From contig JBDOIG010000079.1 of NCBI GenBank assembly GCA_041082235.1, forward strand, positions 6,026 through 70,025: a stretch of DNA of 64,000 bases. The letters are read 5' to 3'. This document shows, one piece after another, positions 35,666-42,686 of this stretch (positions are counted from its first letter, which is position 1; each line of letters opens with the position of its first letter). The notes beneath the pieces were generated by a model. That model ran no database searches. It was not told the DNA's origin and worked only from the letters and a program-made list of their open reading frames with translations. This DNA is from CALJEL01 sp041082235. GTDB lineage: Bacteria; Nitrospirota; Thermodesulfovibrionia; Thermodesulfovibrionales; CALJEL01. The position numbers were made by a program, and so were the translations under genes.

Positions 35666-35980
35666 GACTAAAATCCATGCTGTTTTATCTTTAAAGCTAC
35701 ACTTTTAAAAAACCCGAAACTTACATAAAGAAATAGCAAGATATGCCTCAAAACTTTTATAAGGCAGCAATGATCAAGATACAGGATTCAGAATACAGAT
35801 TTTTAAAATTATCATGTATCATGGATTTTAGGGTAGCGCAATAAAGGCCTCTCGGCATGTCCTGCTACCTCTATCGGTACTTTTTGGATGTGCATGACTT
35901 CTCCACTGGCACTCTTTATTTATGTTATAATCAACCTGTGCTATAGAAATATTAATCTATAAAAATAAAAGAGGTGATAT
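35666..35980. other. 315-base intergenic region before hfq, with inverted repeats
   Basis: A perfect 12-bp inverted repeat, CTAAAATCCATG at 35668-35679 and CATGGATTTTAG at 35820-35831, flanks about 140 bp. Inside lies one ATGCCTCAA-type repeat (35743-35760). Just outside is an inverted one (35841-35858), within a GTAGC/GCTAC hairpin. A TATAAT at 35926-35931 could be the hfq promoter -10. No coding frame is convincing. The layout resembles a decayed miniature mobile element, which is inference. Confidence 0.45.
35926..35931 (+). promoter_or_regulatory. Probable -10 element of the hfq operon
   Basis: TATAAT lies about 50 nt before the hfq ATG, leaving a leader with a proper Shine-Dalgarno site (GAGGTG). 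The -35 region is not well matched. Confidence 0.4.
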
Positions 35981-36217
35981 ATGTCCAAATCACAGAATTA
36001 TCAGGATGCCTATCTTAATCAATTAAGGAAGGAAAAGGTCCCTGTAACTGTGTTTCTTACAAATGGAGTAAGGCTTAAAGGAATTATCAAGGGGTTTGAT
36101 AACTTTGTAATAATAATAAAAGAGGCCAATACCATGATGGTCTATAAGCATGCAGTTTCTACTATTGTTCCGGACAGGGAGATTGAGTTCACCCCGCAGG
36201 AGGAGGTGGCGAAGTAA
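35981..36217 (+). CDS. hfq: RNA chaperone Hfq
   Basis: The 78-residue product is a full-length Hfq with both Sm motifs: VPVTVFLTNGVRLKGIIKGFDNFVIII (Sm1) and MVYKHAVSTIVP (Sm2 with the YKHA core). Hfq forms a hexameric ring that binds small RNAs and mRNAs. The start has AAAAGAGGTG upstream. A NUDIX gene follows 8 nt after the stop, and a foldase-like gene after that, so the three are probably one transcript. Presence of Hfq suggests small-RNA regulation in this organism. Confidence 0.95.
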   Translation: MSKSQNYQDAYLNQLRKEKVPVTVFLTNGVRLKGIIKGFDNFVIIIKEANTMMVYKHAVSTIVPDREIEFTPQEEVAK

Positions 36218-36225
36218 CAGTTCAG

Positions 36226-36618
36226 ATGCATAAAAATCCCGTTCCCACTGTGGATATTATAATTGAATATAGAGGAGGGATTATTCTCATTAAAAGAAAG
36301 AATGAACCAAGGGGCTGGGCAATTCCAGGGGGATTTGTGGATTATGGTGAGACCCTTGAATCTGCAGCAGTGAGAGAGGCAAAGGAAGAGACCAATCTTG
36401 ATATAGAACTTATAAGGCAGTTTCATACCTATTCTGATCCAAAAAGGGATCCAAGAAGACATACAATTTCAACGGTCTTTATTGCAAAGGGCTCTGGTGA
36501 GTTAAGGCCTGGAGATGATGCAGAGGATGCTGGAATATTTAATCAAGATAATTTACCTGAGCCAATAGTCTTTGACCATAGAGAGATATTGAATGACTAT
36601 TTTTTGAAAAGATATTAA
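36226..36618 (+). CDS. NUDIX hydrolase
   Basis: The 130-residue product has the complete Nudix box GGFVDYGETLESAAVREAKEETNLDI, which binds the divalent metal and pyrophosphate of nucleoside-diphosphate-X substrates. The opening PTVDIIIEYRGGIILIKRKNEPRGWAIPGGFVDYGE resembles small ADP-ribose or 8-oxo-nucleotide hydrolases; the exact substrate cannot be told. It sits between hfq (8 nt) and the foldase-like gene (13 nt). Confidence 0.9.
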   Translation: MHKNPVPTVDIIIEYRGGIILIKRKNEPRGWAIPGGFVDYGETLESAAVREAKEETNLDIELIRQFHTYSDPKRDPRRHTISTVFIAKGSGELRPGDDAEDAGIFNQDNLPEPIVFDHREILNDYFLKRY

Positions 36619-36631
36619 GGAGGAAGTATCC

Positions 36632-37297
36632 ATGCTTAAATTCATGAGAAAACATGCAAAGTTTTTTTATTTTTTCTTCTTTATAATAATAATCTCCTTT
36701 GTCTTCTTTTATGTTGGGCCTATAGATAAATCACAGAATCTCGTAGCTGTAAAGGTAAATGGTGACAGGATTTATGCAGAGGAATACTGGAGGACCTTTG
36801 AAAACCTGAGGAGATATTATTCTGAAAGAACTCAGATTGATGAGGCAATGGAAAAAAAACTCAAGCAGGAGGCACTTGAGGCACTTATAAATGACAGGAT
36901 ACTCTCAAGGATAGTGGATGAATTTGGGATAAAGGTCAGCGACAGGGAGGTTGAGGATGCTATTGTAAACAACCCGATATTTATGAGAAATGGGGTTTTT
37001 AATAAAGAACTTTATATCTGGACACTCAGGCAGAATAGACTTGCTCCAGAGATGTATGAAGCATCTCTCAGAAGATCGCTGAGGATTGCAAAACTCAGGA
37101 GACTTATTGAAGGTACTGTTGAGTTTGAAAGCCAGGCATTAAGCATATCAGGAGACAATGACCTTGCAAAGGCTTTAAAAGAGGCGGTCCTTTTTGAGGA
37201 AAAAGACAGGCTTCTTAAGGCTTATATTGATGGCTTGAAAAGGTATATGAAGATTGAAAAAAATCCTGATTTTCTAAAGAGAGAGGGTCTTTCCTGA
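36632..37297 (+). CDS. SurA/PpiD N-domain-like membrane-anchored periplasmic protein without PPIase domain
   Basis: The 221-residue product begins with a basic tail and one membrane helix (FFYFFFFIIIISFVFFYVG), followed by a SurA_N/PpiD chaperone domain. The motifs are VAVKVNGDRIYAEEYWRTFENLRRYY, LKQEALEALINDRILSRIVDEFGIKVSDREVEDAI and FNKELYIWTLRQNRLAPEMYEASLRRSL. PpiD and SurA normally continue into a parvulin PPIase domain, but this frame stops after the chaperone part (KREGLS). The A-rich run just after the stop has no parvulin-like frame, so truncation by a simple frameshift is not supported. It may be a holdase-type outer-membrane-protein chaperone. Confidence 0.72.
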   Translation: MLKFMRKHAKFFYFFFFIIIISFVFFYVGPIDKSQNLVAVKVNGDRIYAEEYWRTFENLRRYYSERTQIDEAMEKKLKQEALEALINDRILSRIVDEFGIKVSDREVEDAIVNNPIFMRNGVFNKELYIWTLRQNRLAPEMYEASLRRSLRIAKLRRLIEGTVEFESQALSISGDNDLAKALKEAVLFEEKDRLLKAYIDGLKRYMKIEKNPDFLKREGLS

Positions 37298-37438
37298 AGA
37301 TGCTTGAGACTTTCTAAAAAAGGAAGGGGTTTTCTAAAAAAGGGAAAGATTTTTAAAAAGAATATTTTTTTAAAAGAAATTTTTCGGCACAAAAATTGCG
37401 TCATTATATCTACTCAAAAACGAAAGGAGGTGAGCAGT

Positions 37439-37852
37439 GTGAAGAGGATAATTGCATTGTTAACAGTAGCAATCTTTGTCCTTACTGTAGGTATTGCCTT
37501 TGCAGAGCAGGCAACACAGCCAGCACCTGCACCAGAAAAGAAGGAGGCTGCACCTGCTGAAAAGAAGGCTCCTACAAAGTATCTCTCAGTAAAAGGTGAG
37601 GTTACAGCAGTTGATCCTGCTACTAACAGCTTAACTATCAAGAGCAAGAAGCAGGAGGTTCAGCTTTCAGTAACAGATAAGACAAAGATTATGATTGGCA
37701 AGGAAAAGAAATCTCTTGCTGATGTGAAGGTAGGGGATGCTGCAACAGCAAAGTATAAAAAGGAAAAGGATAAGAATGTTGCTACATCCATTAATGTGAC
37801 ACCAAAGAAGGCTGAGGTAGCACCTGCTCCAGCAGCACCAGCAAAGAAGTAA
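37439..37852 (+). CDS. Exported small protein with an OB-like (DUF5666-type) domain and Ala/Pro-rich ends
   Basis: Translation probably starts at GTG 37439, 7 nt after AAAGGAGG, giving 137 residues. Upstream sequence in the same frame is open but has no matching site. A signal peptide (RIIALLTVAIFVLTVGIAFA) ends at Ala-Glu. It is followed by an Ala/Pro/Glu/Lys linker, a core YLSVKGEVTAVDPATNSLTI...VGDAATAKYKKEKDKNVATSINV and an Ala/Pro/Lys tail. The core resembles DUF5666 beta-barrel domains of periplasmic proteins. Function is unknown. A strong terminator follows. Confidence 0.75.
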   Translation: MKRIIALLTVAIFVLTVGIAFAEQATQPAPAPEKKEAAPAEKKAPTKYLSVKGEVTAVDPATNSLTIKSKKQEVQLSVTDKTKIMIGKEKKSLADVKVGDAATAKYKKEKDKNVATSINVTPKKAEVAPAPAAPAKK

Positions 37853-37862
37853 AAATGAGATT

Positions 37863-37900
37863 GGGTTGAGAAGGGGATAGCTCTCCATCTCAACCCTTTT
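37863..37900 (+). terminator. Rho-independent terminator
   Basis: GGGTTGAG (37863-37870) pairs with CTCAACCC (37889-37896), followed by TTTTATTTATATTTTT. It lies 11 nt after the exported-protein stop and ends that transcript. Confidence 0.8.
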
Positions 37901-37929
37901 ATTTATATTTTTAGAACAAAAATGGTCAT

Positions 37930-38505
37930 ATGTTTTTACTAAAACAGAAGGGATTGATAATAGCCTTATTCATTATTTTATTTGGCAATATAATTCTTGT
38001 AGAAGATTGTCACGCTAAAATATATAAATATGTGGATAAAAATGGTACCCCATGTTTTACAGATAGCCTTCATGCTATCCCTGAGGAGTACAGGAAGGAT
38101 GCAATAGAGATAGAAGACAGACCGGGTTCATCTGAGATTAAATCTGCAGGGGAGCAAGCAATTCATTCAGTAAAGACAGATAGAAAAGAAGAAAAGACCA
38201 TATGGCAAAATCTTTTCCGTAGCAATTTATTTAAATCAATTATTGTGATAACAGTTTTTCTTTTTTTCTTCATAATTGCCGGGAAGGTAGCCAACTATAT
38301 CGGACATGGAAGAGCTGCAACAATTATTAGGATAGTTCTAACCTTTCTTCTATTGGTATATTTATTTAATTTACATGCACAAAGGGTAATTAATACCTTT
38401 ATTGAAATAAAGGGTCAAATAATGGGTATTAAAAAGCAGGTAGAAGAAAGGGATGAGAAAATAAACAAATTAATAATGGCACCCTATGAAGAGCCCGGTA
38501 AATAA
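37930..38505 (+). CDS. Membrane protein with periplasmic DUF4124-type domain
   Basis: The 191-residue product has an N-terminal hydrophobic signal segment (GLIIALFIILFGNIILV) followed by KIYKYVDKNGTPCFTDSLHAIPEEYR, the DUF4124 signature of periplasmic proteins. Around residues 97-117 and 123-145 are two more hydrophobic segments (SIIVITVFLFFFIIAGKVANYI, ATIIRIVLTFLLLVYLFNLH), then a charged C-terminal coil. Function is unknown. Whether translation starts at 37930 is uncertain, because no good ribosome site is visible. Confidence 0.68.
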   Translation: MFLLKQKGLIIALFIILFGNIILVEDCHAKIYKYVDKNGTPCFTDSLHAIPEEYRKDAIEIEDRPGSSEIKSAGEQAIHSVKTDRKEEKTIWQNLFRSNLFKSIIVITVFLFFFIIAGKVANYIGHGRAATIIRIVLTFLLLVYLFNLHAQRVINTFIEIKGQIMGIKKQVEERDEKINKLIMAPYEEPGK

Positions 38506-38547
38506 GAATTATTAAGGGCAAAAAAGAAAAATTATAAATTCAGGGGA

Positions 38548-38889
38548 TTACCCAGGTGGCCAGTGCATGGGCCTACCACCGAGTAAGTGAAGATGAATAT
38601 GAAAAACCGTCTGACCTGCCTCCCTGTTGCAATTAAGAACCAGCCTGAAACCTCTTTCAGCAATACCCTTCTCGGTTGCGATTCTGCTGGCTACAAGAAA
38701 CAGGTGACCTATTAATTCCTGGTCTTCCTTTTTTAATTCAAGAACAGTGGATATGTGTTTTTTGGGGATTACAAGGACATGCACGGGTGCCTGAGGATTT
38801 ATATCCTCAAAGGCAAGAGAGATTTGATCTTCATAGAGGATTTTAGAAGGAAGTTTTTTTTCAGCTATCCTGCAAAATATACACTCCAT
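38548..38889 (-). CDS. HIT-family nucleotide hydrolase/transferase
   Basis: The 113-residue product is a histidine-triad protein of the HINT type. It contains CIFCRIAEKKLPSKILYED at the N-terminus (C3/C6 metal-site-like), HVLVIPKKHIST, and the triad VFHIHLHLLGGRPMHWPPG near the end. HINT enzymes hydrolyse AMP-N-linked substrates. AGAGGAATA precedes the ATG. It follows hisI on the same strand by 20 nt and is probably cotranscribed with it. Confidence 0.93.
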   Translation of the reverse strand: MECIFCRIAEKKLPSKILYEDQISLAFEDINPQAPVHVLVIPKKHISTVLELKKEDQELIGHLFLVASRIATEKGIAERGFRLVLNCNREAGQTVFHIHLHLLGGRPMHWPPG

Positions 38890-38909
38890 ATTATTCCTCT
38901 AAATCTTGC

Positions 38910-39254
38910 TTAAAAATTTTTTGGCTCCAGCTCTTCTCCCTTTATATTTCTATAAAAACATGTCCTGTGCCCTGTGTGGCAGGCACCTTTGCCGTGCTGG
39001 ATGACCTTTATCAAAAGGGTGTCGGCATCACAATCAACAAGTATCTCCTTCACTTCCTGAACATTTCCTGAGGTCTCTCCCTTCTTCCAGTATTTCTGCC
39101 TTGACCTTGACCAGAAGTGGGTATATCCTGTCTCTATGGTCAATCTTAAGGCGTTTTCATTCATATAAGCCATCATAAGTACCTCTCCAGTATTTATATC
39201 CTGGATAATTGCAGGTATCAGGCCTTTTTCATCGTATTTTAATTCCTTAATCAT
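38910..39254 (-). CDS. hisI: Phosphoribosyl-AMP cyclohydrolase
   Basis: The 114-residue product is the HisI half enzyme, separate from HisE. It opens the purine ring of PR-AMP in histidine synthesis. Signatures are GEVLMMAYMNENALRLTIETG, HFWSRSRQKYWKKGETSGN and the zinc/magnesium site DCDADTLLIKVIQHGKGACHTGHRTCFYRN with three cysteines expected in the dimer interface. Other his genes are not in the window, so the pathway is dispersed. A GGAGGCAGGATG context supports the start. Confidence 0.95.
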   Translation of the reverse strand: MIKELKYDEKGLIPAIIQDINTGEVLMMAYMNENALRLTIETGYTHFWSRSRQKYWKKGETSGNVQEVKEILVDCDADTLLIKVIQHGKGACHTGHRTCFYRNIKGEELEPKNF

Positions 39255-39299
39255 CCTGCCTCCTTATCTGTCACTTTGCCTTTATCTTTCACTGAATCT

Positions 39300-39389
39300 T
39301 TTGAGGGACAGGGCCCCTCAAACTCCTCTTTTATAATTTTTAATTAAAAATTTATTTTCAGGGATTTCAAAGGGGCGAAGCCCCTTTGA
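39300..39389. repeat. Twin-hairpin intergenic element between hisI and the ASKHA gene
   Basis: Hairpin A is TTTGAGGG/CCCTCAAA (39300-39322), followed by the CTCCTCTTTTAT stretch and an AT centre rich in TTTTTAATT/AAAAATTT. Hairpin B is TCAAAGGGGC-GAA-GCCCCTTTGA (39367-39389). It is very close to the copy at 63767-63859 read on the other strand. Hairpin B overlaps the last eight codons and the stop of the ASKHA gene. Confidence 0.78.
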
Positions 39390-41304
39390 GAATCTCCATA
39401 ACAGATGGGAATCTTTCAAGTTCTGTATGGGGTAAAAAGAGGGCAGATAGATATTCATCCATAAAACCTCTTGATACAGAGAGCTCCATATAGGTCATCT
39501 TCTGACTTATTTCCTCTGCCTCCTTCCGCATCCTTTTTGAAAGCAGACACAGATAGGCCCCTGCAATGGATGTATTTCCAAGAAAAACAAATCTATCAAC
39601 AGGCAGGTCAGGAAGCATTCCAAGAAGTATTGCCTTCCTGGGGTTAAGATAATTTCCAAATCCACCTGCTATATAAACCTTCTCAATGGAGTTGAGATCA
39701 AGCCCTGCTTCTTTTAAGATAAGTGAAACGCCTGCATAGATTGCAGCCTTTGCCCTCATGATATTCTCAATGTCAGGTTCAGTGAGAACAATACTGAAGG
39801 TTGTCTCACCTCTTCTGTCCTCATAAAAGACATATTCAGGACCATCATCTCCTTCTCTAATCCTTTTTGTTCTTTCCTTGATAAATTTTCCTTTCTGATC
39901 AATTATTCCATTTAAAAACATCTCTGAGATTGCATCAATCATACCAGAACCGCATATCCCGATAGGCTTCCCATTTCCGATAACTGAAAATTCTGGTTCA
40001 AGGGTGTTTGGATTAAATCTAATCTCTTCTATTGCACCCTTTGTTGCCCTCATGCCAGATTTTATTCCGCTTCCTTCAAAGCAAGGACCTGCCGAGCAGG
40101 CTGCTGTCATCAACCATTCATTGTTTCCAACTACTATCTCACCATTTGTTCCTATATCCATAAAAAGGGATATCTCAGGGTGTCTGTGCATCCTGGATGC
40201 AAGGACACCTGCTACAATATCTCCACCAACATAGCTGGCCACACAGGGGATGGTGTATACAGGGGCCTGAGGATTTATGTTAAGTCCTGCTGTACCTGCC
40301 CTCCAGACAGGAAAGAAATTTACAGTTGGTATATAGGGCTCTTCCCTTATTGAACCTGGATCAAGCCCCCAGAAGATGTGACTCATGGTTGTATTGCCTG
40401 CTATGGTAGCTGATAGGATATCCTCTTTGTTTATAGAGTGTCTAGTTGCCATTGAATTTGTAATTGTGTTTATGTCCTCAATAACTGCCTTTGTCAATTC
40501 CTCAAGCCCATTCTTTTCAGTGGCATATATTATCCTTGTTATTACATCGTCACCATATCTTATCTGTGAGTTATATGTGGAGCCTACATCAACTATCCTT
40601 CCATCATCAAGGTTAACAAGATATACAACAACTGTTGTAGTTCCGATATCCACAGCTATGCCATATCTTGGTGTATCTTTCTGGGCTGATATAAACAGGG
40701 CCTCCAGTGAATTGGTGCCGGAGGTAACAGTCCCCGTTTCTGCTAAGCTACAGCCAAGGCAGTCAGCATAGTGGACCCTTATGTCCCAGTCATTTTTTCT
40801 CAGGGCACCGGAAAGGTCTTTTAAAAATCTATTTGAGAATCTCAGGCCTTCAAGACCTTTGTCTTTTAATGCCCTTTTCAGTCTTTCAAGGTCACTGATA
40901 TTATCAATAATGGTAGGATGAGGAAGATTAAGGTCTAAATACCTTACAAGAGGTGATATATCCCCTCCAAGAGATAGAAGAAGCTCAAAAAGGTCTCTAC
41001 CTTTTGAGATGGCAATCTTGTCTCCAACAGTAAGCTTTGAATCCTCTGGAACCTCAATAATAAGGTCAGCAAGCGGGATTGTCTGGCAGGCAAGGACAAA
41101 GCCCTTTTTTCTTTCCTCAGCAGTAAGCTTGCCAGAACCTTTAACCTCAAAGGAGCCGTCAATAATCCTTATCCTGCATTTCCCGCATGTTCCTTTTCCA
41201 CCGCAGGAAGCAACAAGATAAAATTCAGCCTCCTTAAGGGCCCCAAGGACAGTCTGTCCCTTTCTGATAGAAAAACTATCACCACTTGTAAGCTGAAGCT
41301 TCAT
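39367..41304 (-). CDS. ASKHA/ferredoxin-domain protein, corrinoid-protein reductive activator type
   Basis: The 645-residue product begins with a [2Fe-2S] ferredoxin domain (Cys34, Cys40, Cys43, Cys73 in VASCGGKGTCGKCRIRI and FVLACQT). A middle domain follows, then an ASKHA ATPase (RYGIAVDIGTTTVVVYLVNLDDG, ATIAGNTTMSHIFWGLD, FMDIGTNGEIVVGNNEWLMTAACSAGPCFEGSGI). This architecture (DUF4445) matches RACo/AcsV-type enzymes that reactivate corrinoid proteins by ATP-driven reduction in acetogenesis or methyl transfer. A ferredoxin gene lies directly upstream. The last residues KGASPL and the stop come from a repeat-element hairpin, so the C-terminus is recently altered. Confidence 0.9.
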   Translation of the reverse strand: MKLQLTSGDSFSIRKGQTVLGALKEAEFYLVASCGGKGTCGKCRIRIIDGSFEVKGSGKLTAEERKKGFVLACQTIPLADLIIEVPEDSKLTVGDKIAISKGRDLFELLLSLGGDISPLVRYLDLNLPHPTIIDNISDLERLKRALKDKGLEGLRFSNRFLKDLSGALRKNDWDIRVHYADCLGCSLAETGTVTSGTNSLEALFISAQKDTPRYGIAVDIGTTTVVVYLVNLDDGRIVDVGSTYNSQIRYGDDVITRIIYATEKNGLEELTKAVIEDINTITNSMATRHSINKEDILSATIAGNTTMSHIFWGLDPGSIREEPYIPTVNFFPVWRAGTAGLNINPQAPVYTIPCVASYVGGDIVAGVLASRMHRHPEISLFMDIGTNGEIVVGNNEWLMTAACSAGPCFEGSGIKSGMRATKGAIEEIRFNPNTLEPEFSVIGNGKPIGICGSGMIDAISEMFLNGIIDQKGKFIKERTKRIREGDDGPEYVFYEDRRGETTFSIVLTEPDIENIMRAKAAIYAGVSLILKEAGLDLNSIEKVYIAGGFGNYLNPRKAILLGMLPDLPVDRFVFLGNTSIAGAYLCLLSKRMRKEAEEISQKMTYMELSVSRGFMDEYLSALFLPHTELERFPSVMEILKGASPL

Positions 41305-41353
41305 GGATGTTCCTGATTTTTAAAAGGCCCCATACCTTATAGGGCCCGTTAAC

Positions 41354-41533
41354 TTACTCAAATTTTATTGCCTGAGATGGACATACATCTGCTGCTTCCT
41401 GACAATTGCAGGTGTTGCATTTATCGGGTCCTATTACCCATGCCTTCTCATCTCTGAGTTCAAAGACCTCTGGACAGAGTTCCACACAGGAACCGCAGCC
41501 TATACAAAGATCCTGATCAACTACTGGGGTCAT
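41354..41533 (-). CDS. Small [4Fe-4S] ferredoxin
   Basis: A 59-residue protein starts at ATG 41533, 6 nt after AAAGGAGG. It has the motif C10-x2-C13-x2-C16-x3-C20 (CIGCGSCVELCPEVF), then C39, C42, C44 (KCNTCNCQEAADVC) and C51 before PSQAIKF. The arrangement fits a [4Fe-4S] ferredoxin with an added cysteine pair or disulfide, like the single-cluster ferredoxins of sulfate reducers and thermophiles. The ASKHA gene begins 49 nt downstream, so this ferredoxin may supply electrons to that activator. It may be missed by length cut-offs. Confidence 0.9.
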   Translation of the reverse strand: MTPVVDQDLCIGCGSCVELCPEVFELRDEKAWVIGPDKCNTCNCQEAADVCPSQAIKFE

Positions 41534-41664
41534 AGTTTACCTCCTTATAAAGGAATTAAGACAGGTAAAATCCTGCCCTCACAAACCGGGATAACCCGTA
41601 TTTCTGTAGGTTTAATATTATAACATTCCTTTTAAAATAAATATGAGATAAATCATGTCCGAAA

Positions 41665-41772
41665 TCAACGGTTGATAACAAAGGTTTTAATAGCTCGGAA
41701 ACTAAGAAGCCCGCTTGTTTTTGGGTAGAACAATTCAGATGCCCTATCAATAAGCTTCCTATACATTACTAA
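41665..41772 (-). CDS. Possible small protein (35 residues), unrecognised
   Basis: Starting at a GTG (41770-41772 area) or, more safely, at the ATG 12 nt later near 41758-41760, the minus strand reads MYRKLIDRASELFYPKTSGL and continues to FRAIKTFVINR before TGA. The residue mix is like a real protein, and an AAAGG sequence lies upstream of the GTG. The frame is short, and the region is also self-complementary, so it could instead be structured RNA. No family is recognised. Confidence 0.25.
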   Translation of the reverse strand, partial: LVMYRKLIDRASELFYPKTSGLLSFRAIKTFVINR

Positions 41773-41910
41773 CTTCACCTTTTGAGTGAAGACCTCTTGC
41801 TACATAATAAATAAAAAATGTCGCATTGTAAAGCCGTTGAGGCAGGCTGCCAATTTTCTAATGGCAATCTACGGTGCCGGAGAAACAAATTTACTTAGTC
41901 TTAAATATGT

Positions 41911-41916
41911 TATTAT
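41911..41916 (+). promoter_or_regulatory. -10 hexamer for the cooC-like gene, leaderless arrangement
   Basis: TATTAT ends 5 nt before the ATG at 41922, with only A residues between, so no Shine-Dalgarno site is possible. TTTACT at 41890-41895 could serve as a -35. Confidence 0.42.
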
Positions 41917-41921
41917 AAAAA

Positions 41922-42680
41922 ATGTCATTTATAATAGCCTTTGCAGGAAAAGGCGGAACAGGTAAGACGACCCTCTCTGCCCTCACTATAAGATTTCTCA
42001 TGGAGAGGCGGCGAGGTCCTGTCCTTGCTGTGGATGCTGATAGTAATTCCTGTTTGAATGAGGCACTTGGTGTTCAGGTTCACGCAACTGTTGGACGGCT
42101 GAGGGAAGAGTCTCTTCAAACTATAAGGGCTGGTGAGGAAAGGCCCGGGGGCATGAGCATGGAACAGCTTTTTGACTACAGTATCCAGCAGAGTCTTATT
42201 GAGGCAAAGGGCTTTGACCTGCTTGTGATGGGCAGGCCAGAGGGTCCTGGTTGTTACTGCGCAGCGAATAATATTATAAGAAAATATACCGACAGGCTTT
42301 CAGAGCATTATCCCTATGTGGTTATTGATAATGAGGCTGGTATGGAGCATCTATCCAGAAGAACCACCCATAATGTGGATATCCTTTTTATAGTTAGTGA
42401 TGCAACAAAGAAAGGTATTCTTACAGCCAGAAGAATCAACGAGCTTGTGGATGAGCTTAAACTTGAAGTAAAACAGAGGTACTTGATAATAAACAGGGTT
42501 CAGGAAGACCCTTCATCCTTAATAAACCTTGCACAAGAATACGGGTTAAATATCGCTGGATGGCTTTCAGATGACCCTGTGATTGGTGAATACGATCTCA
42601 AAGGAATACCTATCATGCAGTTACCCGAAGGCTCAAGGCTGCTTAGAAATTTTTATGATATCTTGAATAGTTTGTTATAA
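41922..42680 (+). CDS. cooC: CooC-like nickel-insertion ATPase for CODH
   Basis: The 252-residue product is a MinD/CooC-type P-loop ATPase. The deviant Walker A reads AFAGKGGTGKTT (residues 8-17), followed by VLAVDADSNSCLNEALG. The CooC signature CxC appears as Cys111-Tyr-Cys113 in RPEGPGCYCAANN; in characterised CooC it binds nickel at the dimer interface. VIDNEAGMEHLSRRTT and a final GIPIMQLP also match. It matures carbon monoxide dehydrogenase. The nearby ASKHA and ferredoxin genes and the CooT-like gene at 60513 point to CODH/ACS biology, although no CODH gene is in view. Confidence 0.88.
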   Translation: MSFIIAFAGKGGTGKTTLSALTIRFLMERRRGPVLAVDADSNSCLNEALGVQVHATVGRLREESLQTIRAGEERPGGMSMEQLFDYSIQQSLIEAKGFDLLVMGRPEGPGCYCAANNIIRKYTDRLSEHYPYVVIDNEAGMEHLSRRTTHNVDILFIVSDATKKGILTARRINELVDELKLEVKQRYLIINRVQEDPSSLINLAQEYGLNIAGWLSDDPVIGEYDLKGIPIMQLPEGSRLLRNFYDILNSLL

Positions 42681-42686
42681 TAACTT

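Larger units (their letters stand above)
41534..41921. other. 388-base divergent intergenic region between ferredoxin and cooC
   Basis: The region carries promoters for both directions. It contains paired segments: GAAGC/GCTTC enclosing GGGTA/TGCCC (about 41707-41758), TTCAC/GTGAA (41774-41791 area) and CCGT/ACGG enclosing TGCCA/TGGCA (about 41834-41876). On the minus strand a short frame (41665-41772) looks protein-like. No tRNA or known riboswitch was recognised. Confidence 0.4.

Noticed and set aside
35905..35925. Sigma-54 (-24/-12) promoter before hfq (TGGCAC)
   Set aside because: TGGCAC is not followed at the right distance by the GC of the -12 element. The nearby TATAAT is a better explanation.
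37304..37438. Upstream open frame extending the exported protein at 37439
   Set aside because: The extension is A-rich and basic, sits before a strong AAAGGAGG site, and would bury the signal peptide.
41640..41800. 6S RNA or a riboswitch upstream of cooC
   Set aside because: Some pairing is visible, but the conserved core sequences of 6S RNA, cobalamin, TPP or other riboswitches that I know are not present.
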